Assembly: GCA_963725615.1 (NCBI GenBank)
Contig: CAVRZO010000017.1
Location: forward strand, 62,001-126,000
DNA length: 64,000 nt
DNA from: JAIQFF01 sp963725615
Lineage (GTDB): Bacteria > Acidobacteriota > Terriglobia > Terriglobales > Acidobacteriaceae
Direction of reading: 5' to 3'
Shown: positions 15,865 through 24,800 of the stretch, in pieces
How the letters are laid out: each line of letters starts with the position of its first letter
Position numbering within the stretch: position 1 is the first letter of the stretch
Notes under the pieces: model-generated
The model's database searches: none
The model's input: the letters and a program-made list of their open reading frames with translations, nothing else
What the model was told of the DNA's origin: nothing
Made by a program: the position numbers and the translations under genes

Positions 15865-17037
15865 CTACGAAGCCACCGCTATTCCACCTTTTTTCTGGTC
15901 GGCGCGAAAGCGCAAAAGGGCGGCGATGCTTCCGACGCGGTCGAACTCCGGTTCGTCCTTCACATACACGAGTTCCACATCGTGCCGGATGGCCGCCGGG
16001 ACAATGGCATCGCACACATCTTCCAACTCCTGCGTACTCCGTCCGCAGACCGGACAATACTGCACCATGTGGGCATCAAGATGACCGCAGCTGGTGCATT
16101 CCACCGCGTGCGCTGAATAATTCTCCGCCATCAGCAATACCTGTACTTCCCCCATTTCGAGAGAGCGCAACACCCGGCGCAGGCCGGTCACCCCGCGCCC
16201 GTTGCTTCGCGCCTGGTCGAGGACTTCTTTCATTTGCCGGTGCCGATGCTGAGCCAGCGATTCGCGCACCATGCGCTCGCCTTGTTCGCGCACTTGCTTT
16301 TCGGTGGCACTGCCCACTTCAGCCGTGAAGCTCCCCAGCAGCCGGCTCTTGACGTAAGGATGAAGCTGGGCTTCAAAGTCGTGCCAGTGGGTGTCCTGAC
16401 ATCCGATAACGAGCCGGTCGAATGCCCCTCGTTCGAGGGCTAGTTTGAGCAATTCCGCCACGCTTTTGAAATGATGCAGCACTTCATCATTTACGCTGCG
16501 TTCGGCGTGGCCGGCGTCGTAACCGGCAAATCCGTCGCCGCGGCCGCGGCGGGGAAGAGGCCGGAAAAGCGCCTCCTGCTCCTTGACTTCGTCGAGATGC
16601 AGATCGAAGAAGCGGGCCCGGTGACGATCCACAAAGGCGACCCACAAACGCGGTTGTCCGCCCAGCAGCACCGCAAGTTCCTTCAAATGAAAACGGCGGT
16701 TGACGAACAGTTGAGTCTTCGCCAACTGGGGCGGAAGGTCGAACTCGTGCCAGATGCTTTTGCTGCCGCAGGCAAACACGGCCTTGGCCCGGGTGCGGCT
16801 TCCCTGCCACTCTCCCGCCAGGTCGAGGATCTTTTGCAGGTCAGTCCGGGCGTTCCCGTTCCGGCCGCTCTTCTCCGCCTCGCGCAGGGCCTGGTGAACC
16901 AGGTCCTTTACCAGAATCGCCTGATCGCGATGCGATCTGTTGCTGGGCGGCACCGGCTGAAAATAGAAACTAATCGCGCGATCCGCTCCGTCGCCTTGAA
17001 ACTCCGCCAGCTCCCGGATATCTTCGCGGGTGATCAT
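15865..17037 (-). CDS. Bacterial eRF1-like (baeRF family) protein
   Basis: A 390-residue protein that matches the bacterial eRF1-like families in its three-part layout. Residues 1-100 are an N-terminal domain. Then comes a domain-2-like strand, WVAFVDRHRARFFDL (132-146), with a loop LPRRGRGDGF (161-170) where eRF1 has LPKKHGRGGQ. The domain-3-like C-terminus has an inserted zinc ribbon (CTSCGHLDAHMVQYCPVCG, 314-332). The GGQ needed for peptide release is replaced by GDG at the aligned loop, so it may dock on ribosomes without classic hydrolysis. AGGAGAG precedes the ATG. It follows the HPF-sigma fusion gene by 68 bases on the same strand. Confidence 0.75.
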   Translation of the reverse strand: MITREDIRELAEFQGDGADRAISFYFQPVPPSNRSHRDQAILVKDLVHQALREAEKSGRNGNARTDLQKILDLAGEWQGSRTRAKAVFACGSKSIWHEFDLPPQLAKTQLFVNRRFHLKELAVLLGGQPRLWVAFVDRHRARFFDLHLDEVKEQEALFRPLPRRGRGDGFAGYDAGHAERSVNDEVLHHFKSVAELLKLALERGAFDRLVIGCQDTHWHDFEAQLHPYVKSRLLGSFTAEVGSATEKQVREQGERMVRESLAQHRHRQMKEVLDQARSNGRGVTGLRRVLRSLEMGEVQVLLMAENYSAHAVECTSCGHLDAHMVQYCPVCGRSTQELEDVCDAIVPAAIRHDVELVYVKDEPEFDRVGSIAALLRFRADQKKGGIAVAS

Positions 17038-17068
17038 TACACTCTCCTGGTTGTGCGGAAATGGGTGA

Positions 17069-17115
17069 GACAGACTGCCTGCCGCAGGGATGGCTGCCGC
17101 AGTAATCAGTCTGTC
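17069..17115 (-). promoter_or_regulatory. Hairpin between the HPF-sigma gene and the baeRF gene
   Basis: GACAGACTG (17069-17077) and CAGTCTGTC (17107-17115) pair perfectly; the loop holds two copies of CTGCCGCAG. It straddles the stop codon of the upstream gene and precedes the baeRF ribosome binding site by about 20 bases. It may protect, process or attenuate the joint mRNA. Confidence 0.5.
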
Positions 17116-18149
17116 CCGGTGTTCCGGAGCATTCTGCTTTGAAAGCGACTCCCGATGGGCGGCGACCGCCGCAAGTGTTCCCGGGCCGCGAGGATCGAGG
17201 CATTGATTGACTCCGGCCTGCGATCGGTGATGGCCGCGATCTCCGCCACCGAGAATCCTTCCATGGTGTGCAGAATAAATACTTCGCGGTCTCGCGGCTT
17301 GGCGGCTGCGAGAGCGGACTGCACCAGCATGTCCATCTCGTCGGAAGAGGCGATATCCTCCGGCGTAGCCACGCGCCGGTCGGCAATCACGCTTTCCTTG
17401 GTGAGCGTTTCATCGGGCTGATGGAACTGGAGTTCGGGCTCGTCGCTCGCCCGCACATTCGGCATCCGCGCCGAGTCTTCAAGATGGACCGACAACACAT
17501 TGTCCGAGCTGCGGGCCAGCAGGTCGCCGATGGCGTGGATTGCCAGGCGGTACAACCACGACTCCAGGGCCATCTTGTCAGGCTTGTCTCCGCCATCGCC
17601 CAGGGCCCCGGCAATCACCTCGTCAATCACTTCGTCCTTGGTGATGGAATCGGGGACCATCTGTTCCGCAGCTTCGCGAAAATACAGCTCGCGCTCGACG
17701 AACCGCTCCAGGCGCGAGAGATTCACATTCACGTAGCAGCGTATGTCCTCGGCTGAGACGGTAGATGGCTGAAGGGACGCCAGGGTTTGCTCGAACGGGA
17801 CCTGTGCCTGCGGTCGAGACTTGTTCGAGCGGCGTCGCGTCCATTTGTGAGAACTGCGCAGCAGATCTTTATGGCGGGTGGTCTGCTGCAACAGGTCGTC
17901 GAAAGCATTCTTGATTGCCACCACCGGAGTTTGCGCCGAGCGCTGGGCCGCCAACTGGCCCGAAGGCAGCCGCAGGTTCAGCGACACGGTCGTGCCCTCG
18001 CGCGGAGAGCTCTGCTCCACCACGCCCTTCAGGTGCAGCAGTTCGGGGCGAAAAACCTGCAGCCTCTTGCGCAGTTTTTCGACCAGGTGATGGATTTCCT
18101 TTTCGAGATCGGGTGTCTTGCGCAGCTTATAGCTGATGTGGACATTCAT
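17106..18149 (-). CDS. HPF/RaiA ribosome-hibernation domain fused to sigma-70 regions 2 and 4
   Basis: A 347-residue two-part protein. Residues 1-100 have the HPF/RaiA pattern: a first strand and long helix (DLEKEIHHLVEKLRKRLQVF), then VSLNLRLPSGQLAAQ, then the helix AIKNAFDDLLQQTTRHKDLLR. A basic linker follows. Residues 135-215 look like sigma region 2 (KDEVIDEVIAGAL, LESWLYRLAIHAIGDLL). Residues 272-328 look like region 4 with a helix-turn-helix (KPRDREVFILHTMEGFSVAEIAA). HPF binds the 30S decoding site; ECF-type sigma factors direct RNA polymerase. One protein could therefore tie ribosome status to transcription. A sigma-70-like promoter and GAGG precede it. Confidence 0.78.
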   Translation of the reverse strand: MNVHISYKLRKTPDLEKEIHHLVEKLRKRLQVFRPELLHLKGVVEQSSPREGTTVSLNLRLPSGQLAAQRSAQTPVVAIKNAFDDLLQQTTRHKDLLRSSHKWTRRRSNKSRPQAQVPFEQTLASLQPSTVSAEDIRCYVNVNLSRLERFVERELYFREAAEQMVPDSITKDEVIDEVIAGALGDGGDKPDKMALESWLYRLAIHAIGDLLARSSDNVLSVHLEDSARMPNVRASDEPELQFHQPDETLTKESVIADRRVATPEDIASSDEMDMLVQSALAAAKPRDREVFILHTMEGFSVAEIAAITDRRPESINASILAAREHLRRSPPIGSRFQSRMLRNTGTD

Positions 18150-18208
18150 GCCAAGCCTCAGAGCACGGGTAGCGGGTCCCGTGAAGCTTTGTCGTCCTTA
18201 CTAATCGG

Positions 18209-18236
18209 ATTCTACACCCGGGGCAGTCAGAGTCAA
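18209..18236 (-). promoter_or_regulatory. Sigma-70-type promoter of the HPF-sigma gene
   Basis: On the minus strand TTGACT (18236-18231) and TAGAAT (18214-18209) are 16 bases apart. The start codon at 18149 is about 60 bases downstream, leaving a 5' leader of roughly 50 bases with GAGG near the ATG. Confidence 0.65.
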
Positions 18237-18297
18237 CGCGTCAAAAGTCAACTTAGGCGGATTTGTTAGCGTGTTAATATTGCGGGTGGTGAGAGTA

Positions 18298-18513
18298 ATG
18301 AAACAAGGCAGAAAATTCACGGTGGTCATCGAACGCGACGAAGAAGGCTATTACGTCGCGACCGTGCCGACTCTGCGGGGATGCCACACGCAGGCGAAAA
18401 CTCTAGATACGCTGATGAAACGGGTTCGTGAGGCTATCGAGGTGTGCCTGGGTGGCGACGACGATCAAAAGCGTTCGCTGGAACTGGTTGGCATCCAACA
18501 GATTTCTCTATGA
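18298..18513 (+). CDS. hicB: HicB-like antitoxin
   Basis: A 71-residue protein with the HicB partial-RNase-H-like fold: FTVVIERDEEGYYVATVPTLRGCHTQAKTLDTLMKRVREAIEVCL. The motif GYYVATVP-L-GCHTQ is typical of the short HicB type found before HicA. There is no C-terminal DNA-binding domain, so autoregulation is not evident. The ATG at 18298 follows GGTGGTGAGAG. It shares ATGA with the following hicA start. The toxin gene is frameshifted, leaving an orphan antitoxin. Confidence 0.8.
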   Translation: MKQGRKFTVVIERDEEGYYVATVPTLRGCHTQAKTLDTLMKRVREAIEVCLGGDDDQKRSLELVGIQQISL

Positions 18514-18730
18514 CCCGCCTTCCCCGCCTCAAGGGCAAGGAAATAGTACGAACTCTTGAACGGTAGGCTTTCAAGTGGCTCTAACTCGCGGCAGTCATGC
18601 CGTTCTCAAACACCCGGACGGCAGAACCACTGTCGTGCCTTTGCATTCGAGCGAAACAATCGGACCCGGCCTTTTTCGAGCTGTCCTGCGCGATGTGGAA
18701 ATGTCCATCGAAGACTTCTTGAAAGGGTAG
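18510..18730 (+). pseudogene. hicA: HicA-type mRNA interferase, broken by a one-base frameshift
   Basis: From the ATG at 18510 the frame reads MTRLPRLKGKEIVRTLER and then hits TAG at 18564. One frame over, the rest of HicA continues: GFQVALTRGSHAVLKHPDGR, then TTVVPLHSSETIGPGLFRAV and SIEDFLKG, ending at TAG 18728-18730. The catalytic His block GSHAVLKHPDGR is intact. A single missing base near 18563 explains the break. The site (CGGTAGG) is not a known slippery sequence, so a real or assembly-made mutation is likelier than programmed frameshifting. The intact antitoxin precedes it. Confidence 0.85.
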
Positions 18731-18745
18731 TGATCCCCGTATTAC

Positions 18746-19876
18746 CTACACCGCAACCGTGACGGACGTCTCCGTGCGCGTAACCGGACGGTACAAGGTA
18801 TCGCGCTCCACCGGTTCCCTTCCCGCCTCTCGAATGAGACGAACCAGGTCTTGCCGGCGCATGCCTTGCGGAGTGGTGGCGCCGGCGTCGTGATAGATCT
18901 TTTCCTCGATGACCGTACCGTCAATATCGTCAGCTCCAAAGCGCAACGCAATCTGCGCGATCTTAGGAGTCATCATCTGCCAGTAGGCCTTGATGTGGGG
19001 GAAGTTGTCGAGCACCAGCCGGCTCACCGCGATCTGCTTGATATCGAGCATCCCACTGGTCTTGGGCAAATGCTGCAACGGCGTGTTGTCAGGATGGAAC
19101 GCCAGCGGAATAAAAGTCTGGAAGCCATGCGTTTCATCTTGGAGCCCGCGGAGTTTGAGCAGATGGTCGACCCGGTCTTCATCGTTTTCGACGTGGCCGT
19201 ACAGCATCGTGGCATTCGACTTCAGCCCGATCTGATGTGCCAGCTTCGCCGTATCCAGCCACTGATCGCCGTCAATCTTGTGGTCACAGATAATATGGCG
19301 CACCCGGTCGGCAAAAATCTCGGCGCCGCCGCCGGGCAACGAATCCACGCCGGCGGCTTTTAACTGCTCTAGCGTTTCGCGGATAGAAAGTTTGGCCCGC
19401 TTCGAGAGATACGCCACCTCGACCATGGTAAAGGCCTTCAGATGGACTTGCGGAAAGCGCTGCTTCAGCCCGGAAATCAAGTCGAGAAAATATTGAAACG
19501 GAAGATCGGGATGCAATCCACCGACGATGTGGAACTCCGTTACCGCCTCGGTATAACCGCTGGCAGCGGTTTCAAACGCCTCTTCCAGCGCCATGGTGTA
19601 CGCGCCCGGCGTATCTTTCTTGCGTCCAAAGGCGCACAGGCGGCAGGCGGCGACGCAAACATTGGTTGGATTCAGATGGCGGTTGACGTTGAAATACGTC
19701 TTGTCGCCATGCATGCGTTCGCGGACGTAGTTCGCCATCCAGCCCACAGCCAGAATGTCGCCGGTGCGGTAGAGGGCGAGGGCGTCATCTGCGTTCAGTC
19801 GCTCGCCGGAAACAACCTTGCGGTGAACCGGTTCGAGGCGGGCGTCGTCAGTCTGGAATGAATGCATCGTAGACAT
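18746..19876 (-). CDS. mqnE: Aminodeoxyfutalosine synthase
   Basis: A 376-residue radical-SAM enzyme of the futalosine route to menaquinone; it joins SAM with the enolpyruvyl-benzoate product of MqnA. The iron-sulfur motif CVAACRLC gives Cys74, 78 and 81. Other MqnE blocks are TEFHIVGGLHPDLPFQYF, KAFTMVEVAYLS, LPGGGAEIF, NATMLYGHVE and the end EPVERDTLYRPV. The start at 19876 (MSTMHSFQTDD) matches the usual N-terminus; the frame is open to 20008. TATCAT lies eight bases before this ATG and no ribosome binding site is seen, so the mRNA may be leaderless. ubiA and pcm lie upstream on the same strand. Confidence 0.93.
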   Translation of the reverse strand: MSTMHSFQTDDARLEPVHRKVVSGERLNADDALALYRTGDILAVGWMANYVRERMHGDKTYFNVNRHLNPTNVCVAACRLCAFGRKKDTPGAYTMALEEAFETAASGYTEAVTEFHIVGGLHPDLPFQYFLDLISGLKQRFPQVHLKAFTMVEVAYLSKRAKLSIRETLEQLKAAGVDSLPGGGAEIFADRVRHIICDHKIDGDQWLDTAKLAHQIGLKSNATMLYGHVENDEDRVDHLLKLRGLQDETHGFQTFIPLAFHPDNTPLQHLPKTSGMLDIKQIAVSRLVLDNFPHIKAYWQMMTPKIAQIALRFGADDIDGTVIEEKIYHDAGATTPQGMRRQDLVRLIREAGREPVERDTLYRPVTRTETSVTVAV

Positions 19877-20027
19877 CACCATTGATGATAACGCAGGCCG
19901 CGGCGGAAGGAACAGTCGCGGTCCGCCAAGGGAGTATCTTTTCGCATCCGGGAGCTCGACAGTAGCGCCGGCGTCCGCCCGCCGCTGCCGCGCGGATAAA
20001 TTGCCCATTCGCCGCCTGTCGGATCGG

Positions 20028-20892
20028 CTACTTCCTCAGCAACAAATCGCCAGCAATAAAGATAAGAAACACAACCGAAATCACCCCATTCATCGTGAAA
20101 AACGCGGCATTCAACTTGGAAAGATCGCGAGGAGAAACCAAGCGAGTGCTCATAGGCCAGAAGCACTGCCACCACGATCACGCCAACGATCGCCAGCTTG
20201 CCCAGCCCAAAGGCCGCCACTAGCCCCATCAGCAAGACCAGCATAAGCACGTGGAACAAACGCGCGATCCAGAGCGCGCGCCCGATGCCAAAATATCGAG
20301 GAACAGAATGCAGCCCCGCCTGCCGGTCGAATTCGTAGTCCTGACAGGCATACAGTACGTCAAAGCCGCCCACCCAGAACGTAACCGCCGCGGTAAGCAG
20401 AAGAATACGGGGATCAAACGATCCGCGCACCGCGATCCAGGCTGCGGATGGCGCAATCCCCAGCGCCAGACCCAAGACCAGGTGCGACCAGCGAGTGAAG
20501 CGCTTGGTGTAGGAGTAGAGCAAAACCACGGCCAGCGCCACCGGAGAAAGCAGCAGCGCCAGGTGCGTCAGCCGGGAAGCCGCCAAGACGAAGATCGAGC
20601 AGGAGACAACCACGAAGGCTGCGACGAACCCAGGGGTCAGCGTCCCCGCCGGCAAGGCGCGGGTTTGGGTGCGCGGGTTGGCAGCATCAATCGACGCGTC
20701 GGCCAACCGGTTGAAGGCCATGGCCGCGGAGCGTGCCGAGACCATGGCGACAACGATCCACAGCAACTGCTGCCCCCCGGGCAGTCCGTTCGCCGCCAGC
20801 ATGGCTCCGCACAAAGCGAAAGGGAGCGCAAAAATGGAGTGCTCCCACTTGATCATCTCCAAAGTAAGGCGCAGATTGCGAAGCAGTGCCAC
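20028..20892 (-). CDS. UbiA-family prenyltransferase (likely menaquinone MqnP type), C-terminal frameshift
   Basis: A polytopic membrane prenyltransferase. Two Asp-rich motifs are visible, NRLADASID and DYEFDRQ, which bind the prenyl diphosphate through magnesium. Next to mqnE, it probably prenylates the naphthoate precursor in the futalosine pathway. The GTG at 20892 gives MALLRNLRLTLEMIKWEH, a typical start. The uninterrupted frame goes wrong after AYEHSLG: an extra G at about 20138 shifts it. Skipping that base restores VSPRDLSKLNAAFFTMNG, then VISVVFLIFIAGDLLLRK, and TAG at 20028. Left as it stands, the last two helices are replaced by unrelated residues to 19876. Confidence 0.85.
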
Positions 20893-20913
20893 AAAAGAAT
20901 TGTAAAGCACAAC

Positions 20914-20942
20914 CCATGTGGGGCGGGCGCCCTCGCCCGCCG
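20914..20942. repeat. GCGGGCG-type palindrome upstream of ubiA
   Basis: ATGTGGGGCGGGCGCCCTCGCCCGCC is a member of the family typified by 41182-41214. It lies between the pcm end and the ubiA start. Confidence 0.7.
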
Positions 20943-20986
20943 TCTTTGACCTTGAAGTTGATTTTGAACTCGCCTGCGCGTCGAGT

Positions 20987-21634
20987 TCACCCACTGATCA
21001 GAGGCACAAACCGGCACCCTTCCCGCAGACTAATCACCGCTTTCCCCGCCTGCTTGCGCACAAATTGCAGCTCCTGCGCCTCCGGCGGACCCACAGGGAT
21101 GATCATGCGCCCGCCCTCACGCAACTGTTCAAACAGCGCAGGAGGAATCTGCGCGGCCGCAGCCGCAACCACAATGGCGTCGAATGGAGCATGTTCCGCC
21201 AGGCCCATGCTCCCGTCGCCTGTTACCACGCTGACATTGCTCAACCCGAGCCGCGACACCGTGTCGGCCGCTTGCCGCGCCAACTCCGGGTGACGTTCCA
21301 CGGTGTAAACCTGCCCGGCAAGTTTGCTCAACACCGCAGCCTGATATCCCGAACCAGTCCCGATCTCCAGTACTCTCGATGTGGAGTCCAGCTGTAGAAG
21401 CTCCAACATGAGGGCGACGATGTAGGGCTGCGAAATGGTCTGCCCCGCGTCGATGGGGAGGGGATGATCTTCGTAAGCCTGACCGCGATAGCGCGCATCC
21501 ACGAACTCATGCCGCGGTACGCTCGCCATCGCATTCAGAAGTCGCTGGTCGCGGATGCCCCGGGCACGGAGTTGGGCCTCCACCATGTGCTGGCGTTCGA
21601 CAGCAAAACGGTCGGGATGGAGTTCGGCAACCAA
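20987..21634 (-). CDS. pcm: Protein-L-isoaspartate O-methyltransferase
   Basis: A SAM-dependent repair enzyme that methylates isoaspartyl residues in damaged proteins. SAM motif I is VLEIGTGSGYQAAVL; other PCMT blocks are MASVPRHEFVDARYRGQAYED, TISQPYIVALMLELL and GGRMIIPVG. The TTG at 21634 follows GGAG by five bases and gives 215 residues, the family length, starting before FAVERQHMVEAQLRARGI. An ATG at 21586 would cut into that conserved N-terminal helix. Upstream the frame reads through a palindromic repeat. It lies between tamB and ubiA. Confidence 0.9.
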   Translation of the reverse strand: MVAELHPDRFAVERQHMVEAQLRARGIRDQRLLNAMASVPRHEFVDARYRGQAYEDHPLPIDAGQTISQPYIVALMLELLQLDSTSRVLEIGTGSGYQAAVLSKLAGQVYTVERHPELARQAADTVSRLGLSNVSVVTGDGSMGLAEHAPFDAIVVAAAAAQIPPALFEQLREGGRMIIPVGPPEAQELQFVRKQAGKAVISLREGCRFVPLISG

Positions 21635-21677
21635 CGCCGCTCCAGAATACTCCCAGTGCCTGGAATGTGGTCGACCT

Positions 21678-21828
21678 GTGTGGTCGCGGGCGACTCGCCC
21701 GCGCACTGCCAGCAGTAGCACAAGAGAAGGTGATCAAATACAGGAAGGCGACGGGCAGGATGAACACCTGCGAGACGAGAGATGTCAGTCCAGGCCCGGA
21801 GCTCGCGGGCGAGTCGCCCGCGGCCACA
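21678..21828. repeat. Pair of GCGGGCGANTCGCCCGC palindromes upstream of pcm
   Basis: Copies at 21678-21704 and 21802-21828 face each other; the flanking TGTGG and CCACA show the inverted orientation. They occupy the 224-base space between tamB and pcm, which holds nothing else I recognise. Confidence 0.8.
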
Positions 21829-21858
21829 AACAACCACACAATCGCACACCAAGCCAGC

Positions 21859-24800
21859 CTATTTCTTCCTCTGCCGCACTCGCACATCGAAGCTGACAAC
21901 ACCATTCTGGTCCCGCAAAGCGACGATCGAAATGCTACGCGTGATGTTGTACTCCACCTGGATGTACTGCTGCGACGCCCCGGCGACGTTGGTGGTGTAA
22001 GTAAGCGTCAGGTTATTTTTCACCTGCTGCTCGATCGTGACCGCAGGGCCGCTCTGAGTCGACGAGGTTTCCGTGGTGAAGCCCTGGGGATCAATCTTGA
22101 TCCGGCTCACACCGAAAAGTTTCTGCACCCGGTTGCTGACCGTCGCGTTGAGGGCCGCGCTCAGGATGGCATTCGACGTCTCGGAGTTGAACGCCGACTG
22201 GGACTGATTCAACTGCGCCGATTCCTCCGACGTTTGCCCAAACGCCAACAGTCCGATGATGTCGGAGGTGGGCAGCGGCGGTTCCGAACGATAAGTCACG
22301 CTGGGGCGGTCAATCGGCCCGTTCAGGTTGAGCGTAATGTCGTAATCCTGCACCCGGGTGGTGGCCTGCAGATCAAGCACCGGCGTTGTGGTCACCGGGT
22401 TGATAAACGTAATGTCGCCACGCTCCAGGCGATACTTGGTGCCGTTGAATTGCACTTCGCCCTCGATGACGTCGGCGCGTCCCAGGATGGCGGGCTTCGC
22501 GGCAGTGCCGCGGAGATGCAAATCGGCGTCGCCGGAAAGCCGCACGCTGGCCGTCTGCATCTGCAATTCGGGCGTGGTGGCAATATGAACATCGAGCCGA
22601 ATCCGGTTCAGAAGCCGGTTGGTCGGCGTCACGGCAGAGCTCTGGGAGCGGTCGAGGTACCCACCGAAATCGAAGCCCGGCGTCATAGCCAGCTTGGTGA
22701 CGATGATTTCTCCGTTCAACGTCGAGGCGGAAGAGCTGCCCACAAAATGCAGATCGGCGTTGGCCATGGCGCTGACGCCGGGCGGATAGCGCAGGCGCAC
22801 ATCCTGCCCGCGCACTGAAAGATCGAAGTTGAACTTGCCGTTGTAGGCAGTCGCGTATCCGCCAAACGTGACCAGGCCGCCGCCTGTGTGCGCTGTGAGG
22901 CTCTCAATCTGCAGCCGGTCCTGATTGAACACCAGCGAACCATTGATGTCGCTCAGCGCGCTGGGCAGATCGATATAGGCTATGGCGCCGCTGGCCACCT
23001 GTACTCTGCCCTGCATGACCGGCTTGGCGAATGGGCCCGCCACCGATAGATCTACCGAGACCACGCCCGAAGATGTGAAATCCGGATTGAAACTTTCAAT
23101 CAGTTTCAGGTTGACGCGGCCCTGCGCCCGCAAATCCAGTTCGCGGTCACCAGTCAAATGCACCTTGCCGTTTGCAGAAATGTCGGTGTCCTGGCCCACC
23201 AGATGGAACTGGTCAATTTGCAAAGTCTGGTTGGCGACGGAAAAACGGATCGGCCCCTGGTTCTTGATCTTTACGTCCTCGACGTCGGCATCCAGATTGT
23301 CGAGGTTGGCGGTGAACTGCAGTTCGCGCGGCCGCCGTAATGGGCCCACCATATGCACTTCGCCATCAGCCCGGGAATGTCCGGTCACAGCTCCGCGCAT
23401 GTAAGTTTTGAAGATTGAATCCAGCTCGAACTGATGGAAGCGGAAGTAAACATCCGCCGGCCAATCCTCGCGCAGATGAACGTTGCCATCCACCTTGACG
23501 TCCGCCTGTTCGAACTGGGATTGCCCGGTAATTCGCAGCTCTGCTCCCTGGGAGACGGCGTTAATGGTGAATTCGCCGGCGCGCTCCTGGTCGAAGGTAA
23601 GGTCGTGGAGATGAATGGCTGCGTTGAGCGTTGGCTGTTCCAGTGTGCCGGAGCCATTCGCGGTGAAGTCCGCTCTGCCGGTGACGGCGATGCGGCCACT
23701 CTGCAGCACGGATATGCGGGTCAGGTCAAAATTGTCTCCCGCGAGGTTGAAACGAAAAGCATGATTGGACTCGTTGTAGGTGGCGCCGCCAGTGACCTTC
23801 GATTCGTAATGCGTCAGCTGAATGTTCTGGAGTTCAGCTTCCTCTCCACTGAAAATCAGGTCCGAACTGAAGTGCTCAACCGGTTCGCCGTAAATACTGC
23901 CATTGCGGAACACGACGTGGCCCTGCCCCTGCGGGGCCGCTCGCGTTCCCGCCACTTGCAGGTGCAGGTCCACCGTCCCGGTGATCGGGTACGAGTACCC
24001 TGCCAGGGCAAGGATGCCCTGCATATCCGCATTCTCGGTATCCAGGTGCGCCCGTACCGGGCTGGTATCGCTGAACTGCCGCTGGTTGAGTTGGACGTGG
24101 AAATCAAACCGCACCGAGTCCGGATCGCGGTTCAGAGTGCCGTTGCGCACGGCGAAAACTGAAGGTGACAGCTGCATGTCCGCTTGGAGCGCGTTCCAGT
24201 TGAGTGTCTTCTCGGGGGTGTGCGATGTTGCTGGAATCAGCGTCTCGAAATCCTGTGACTGCAAATGTCCGGCAATGGCGATCTGGGAAAGTTTTCCCGT
24301 GGCGGTGCCGTTAAATGAGGCGTGCCCTTTCAGCTTAACCGGGATCTGTCCGGCATATCCCGCTGCCTCAAAAACCGGCTGCCATTCGCCAAGATCGGTG
24401 GTTGTGACGGCAACTTTGAGCGCTGCGCTGGTTGAGAGTGTGCCGGAAGCGTGAACTTGGGTTGCGCGCGTGGAGGCGGTGAGCTCCGCTAGCTCCAGCT
24501 CGCCGGGATCGGGCCGGTATATGCCCCGGGCATGGGCCGTCAGCGGAAATTGCGCGTTCGCTGACCGAGGCGGCGGCACAACATCGCCTATGAACCGGGC
24601 TTCCGTATTGCGGATCGCGTCCCTCCAACTGGCCTCCACGCTTCCGCTGGCCAGTCCAGCAGGTTTGATTCGTTGAAACGGACGCGAGGGTGTGGACAAT
24701 GCAGCCGCAATCTCCGCCGCCGATAAATCCTTGAACCGAAGGCGCACGATTCCGGTCTGCGCCTCCGGTCTTCTTTCCTTCGAGTTCTTGCTCGTAGGCT

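Noticed and set aside
16654..16662. GGQ tripeptide at residues 126-128 of the eRF1-like protein as the catalytic loop
   Set aside because: It precedes the VDRHRARFF strand, whereas the eRF1 GGQ follows that strand; the aligned loop is GRGDGF.
18555..18575. Programmed -1 frameshifting to make full-length HicA
   Set aside because: CGGTAGG is not a slippery heptamer and no downstream pseudoknot was seen; a simple deletion explains it.
21667..22818. 383-codon open frame on the plus strand
   Set aside because: It is opposite tamB and its start lies in palindromic repeats; no recognisable domain.
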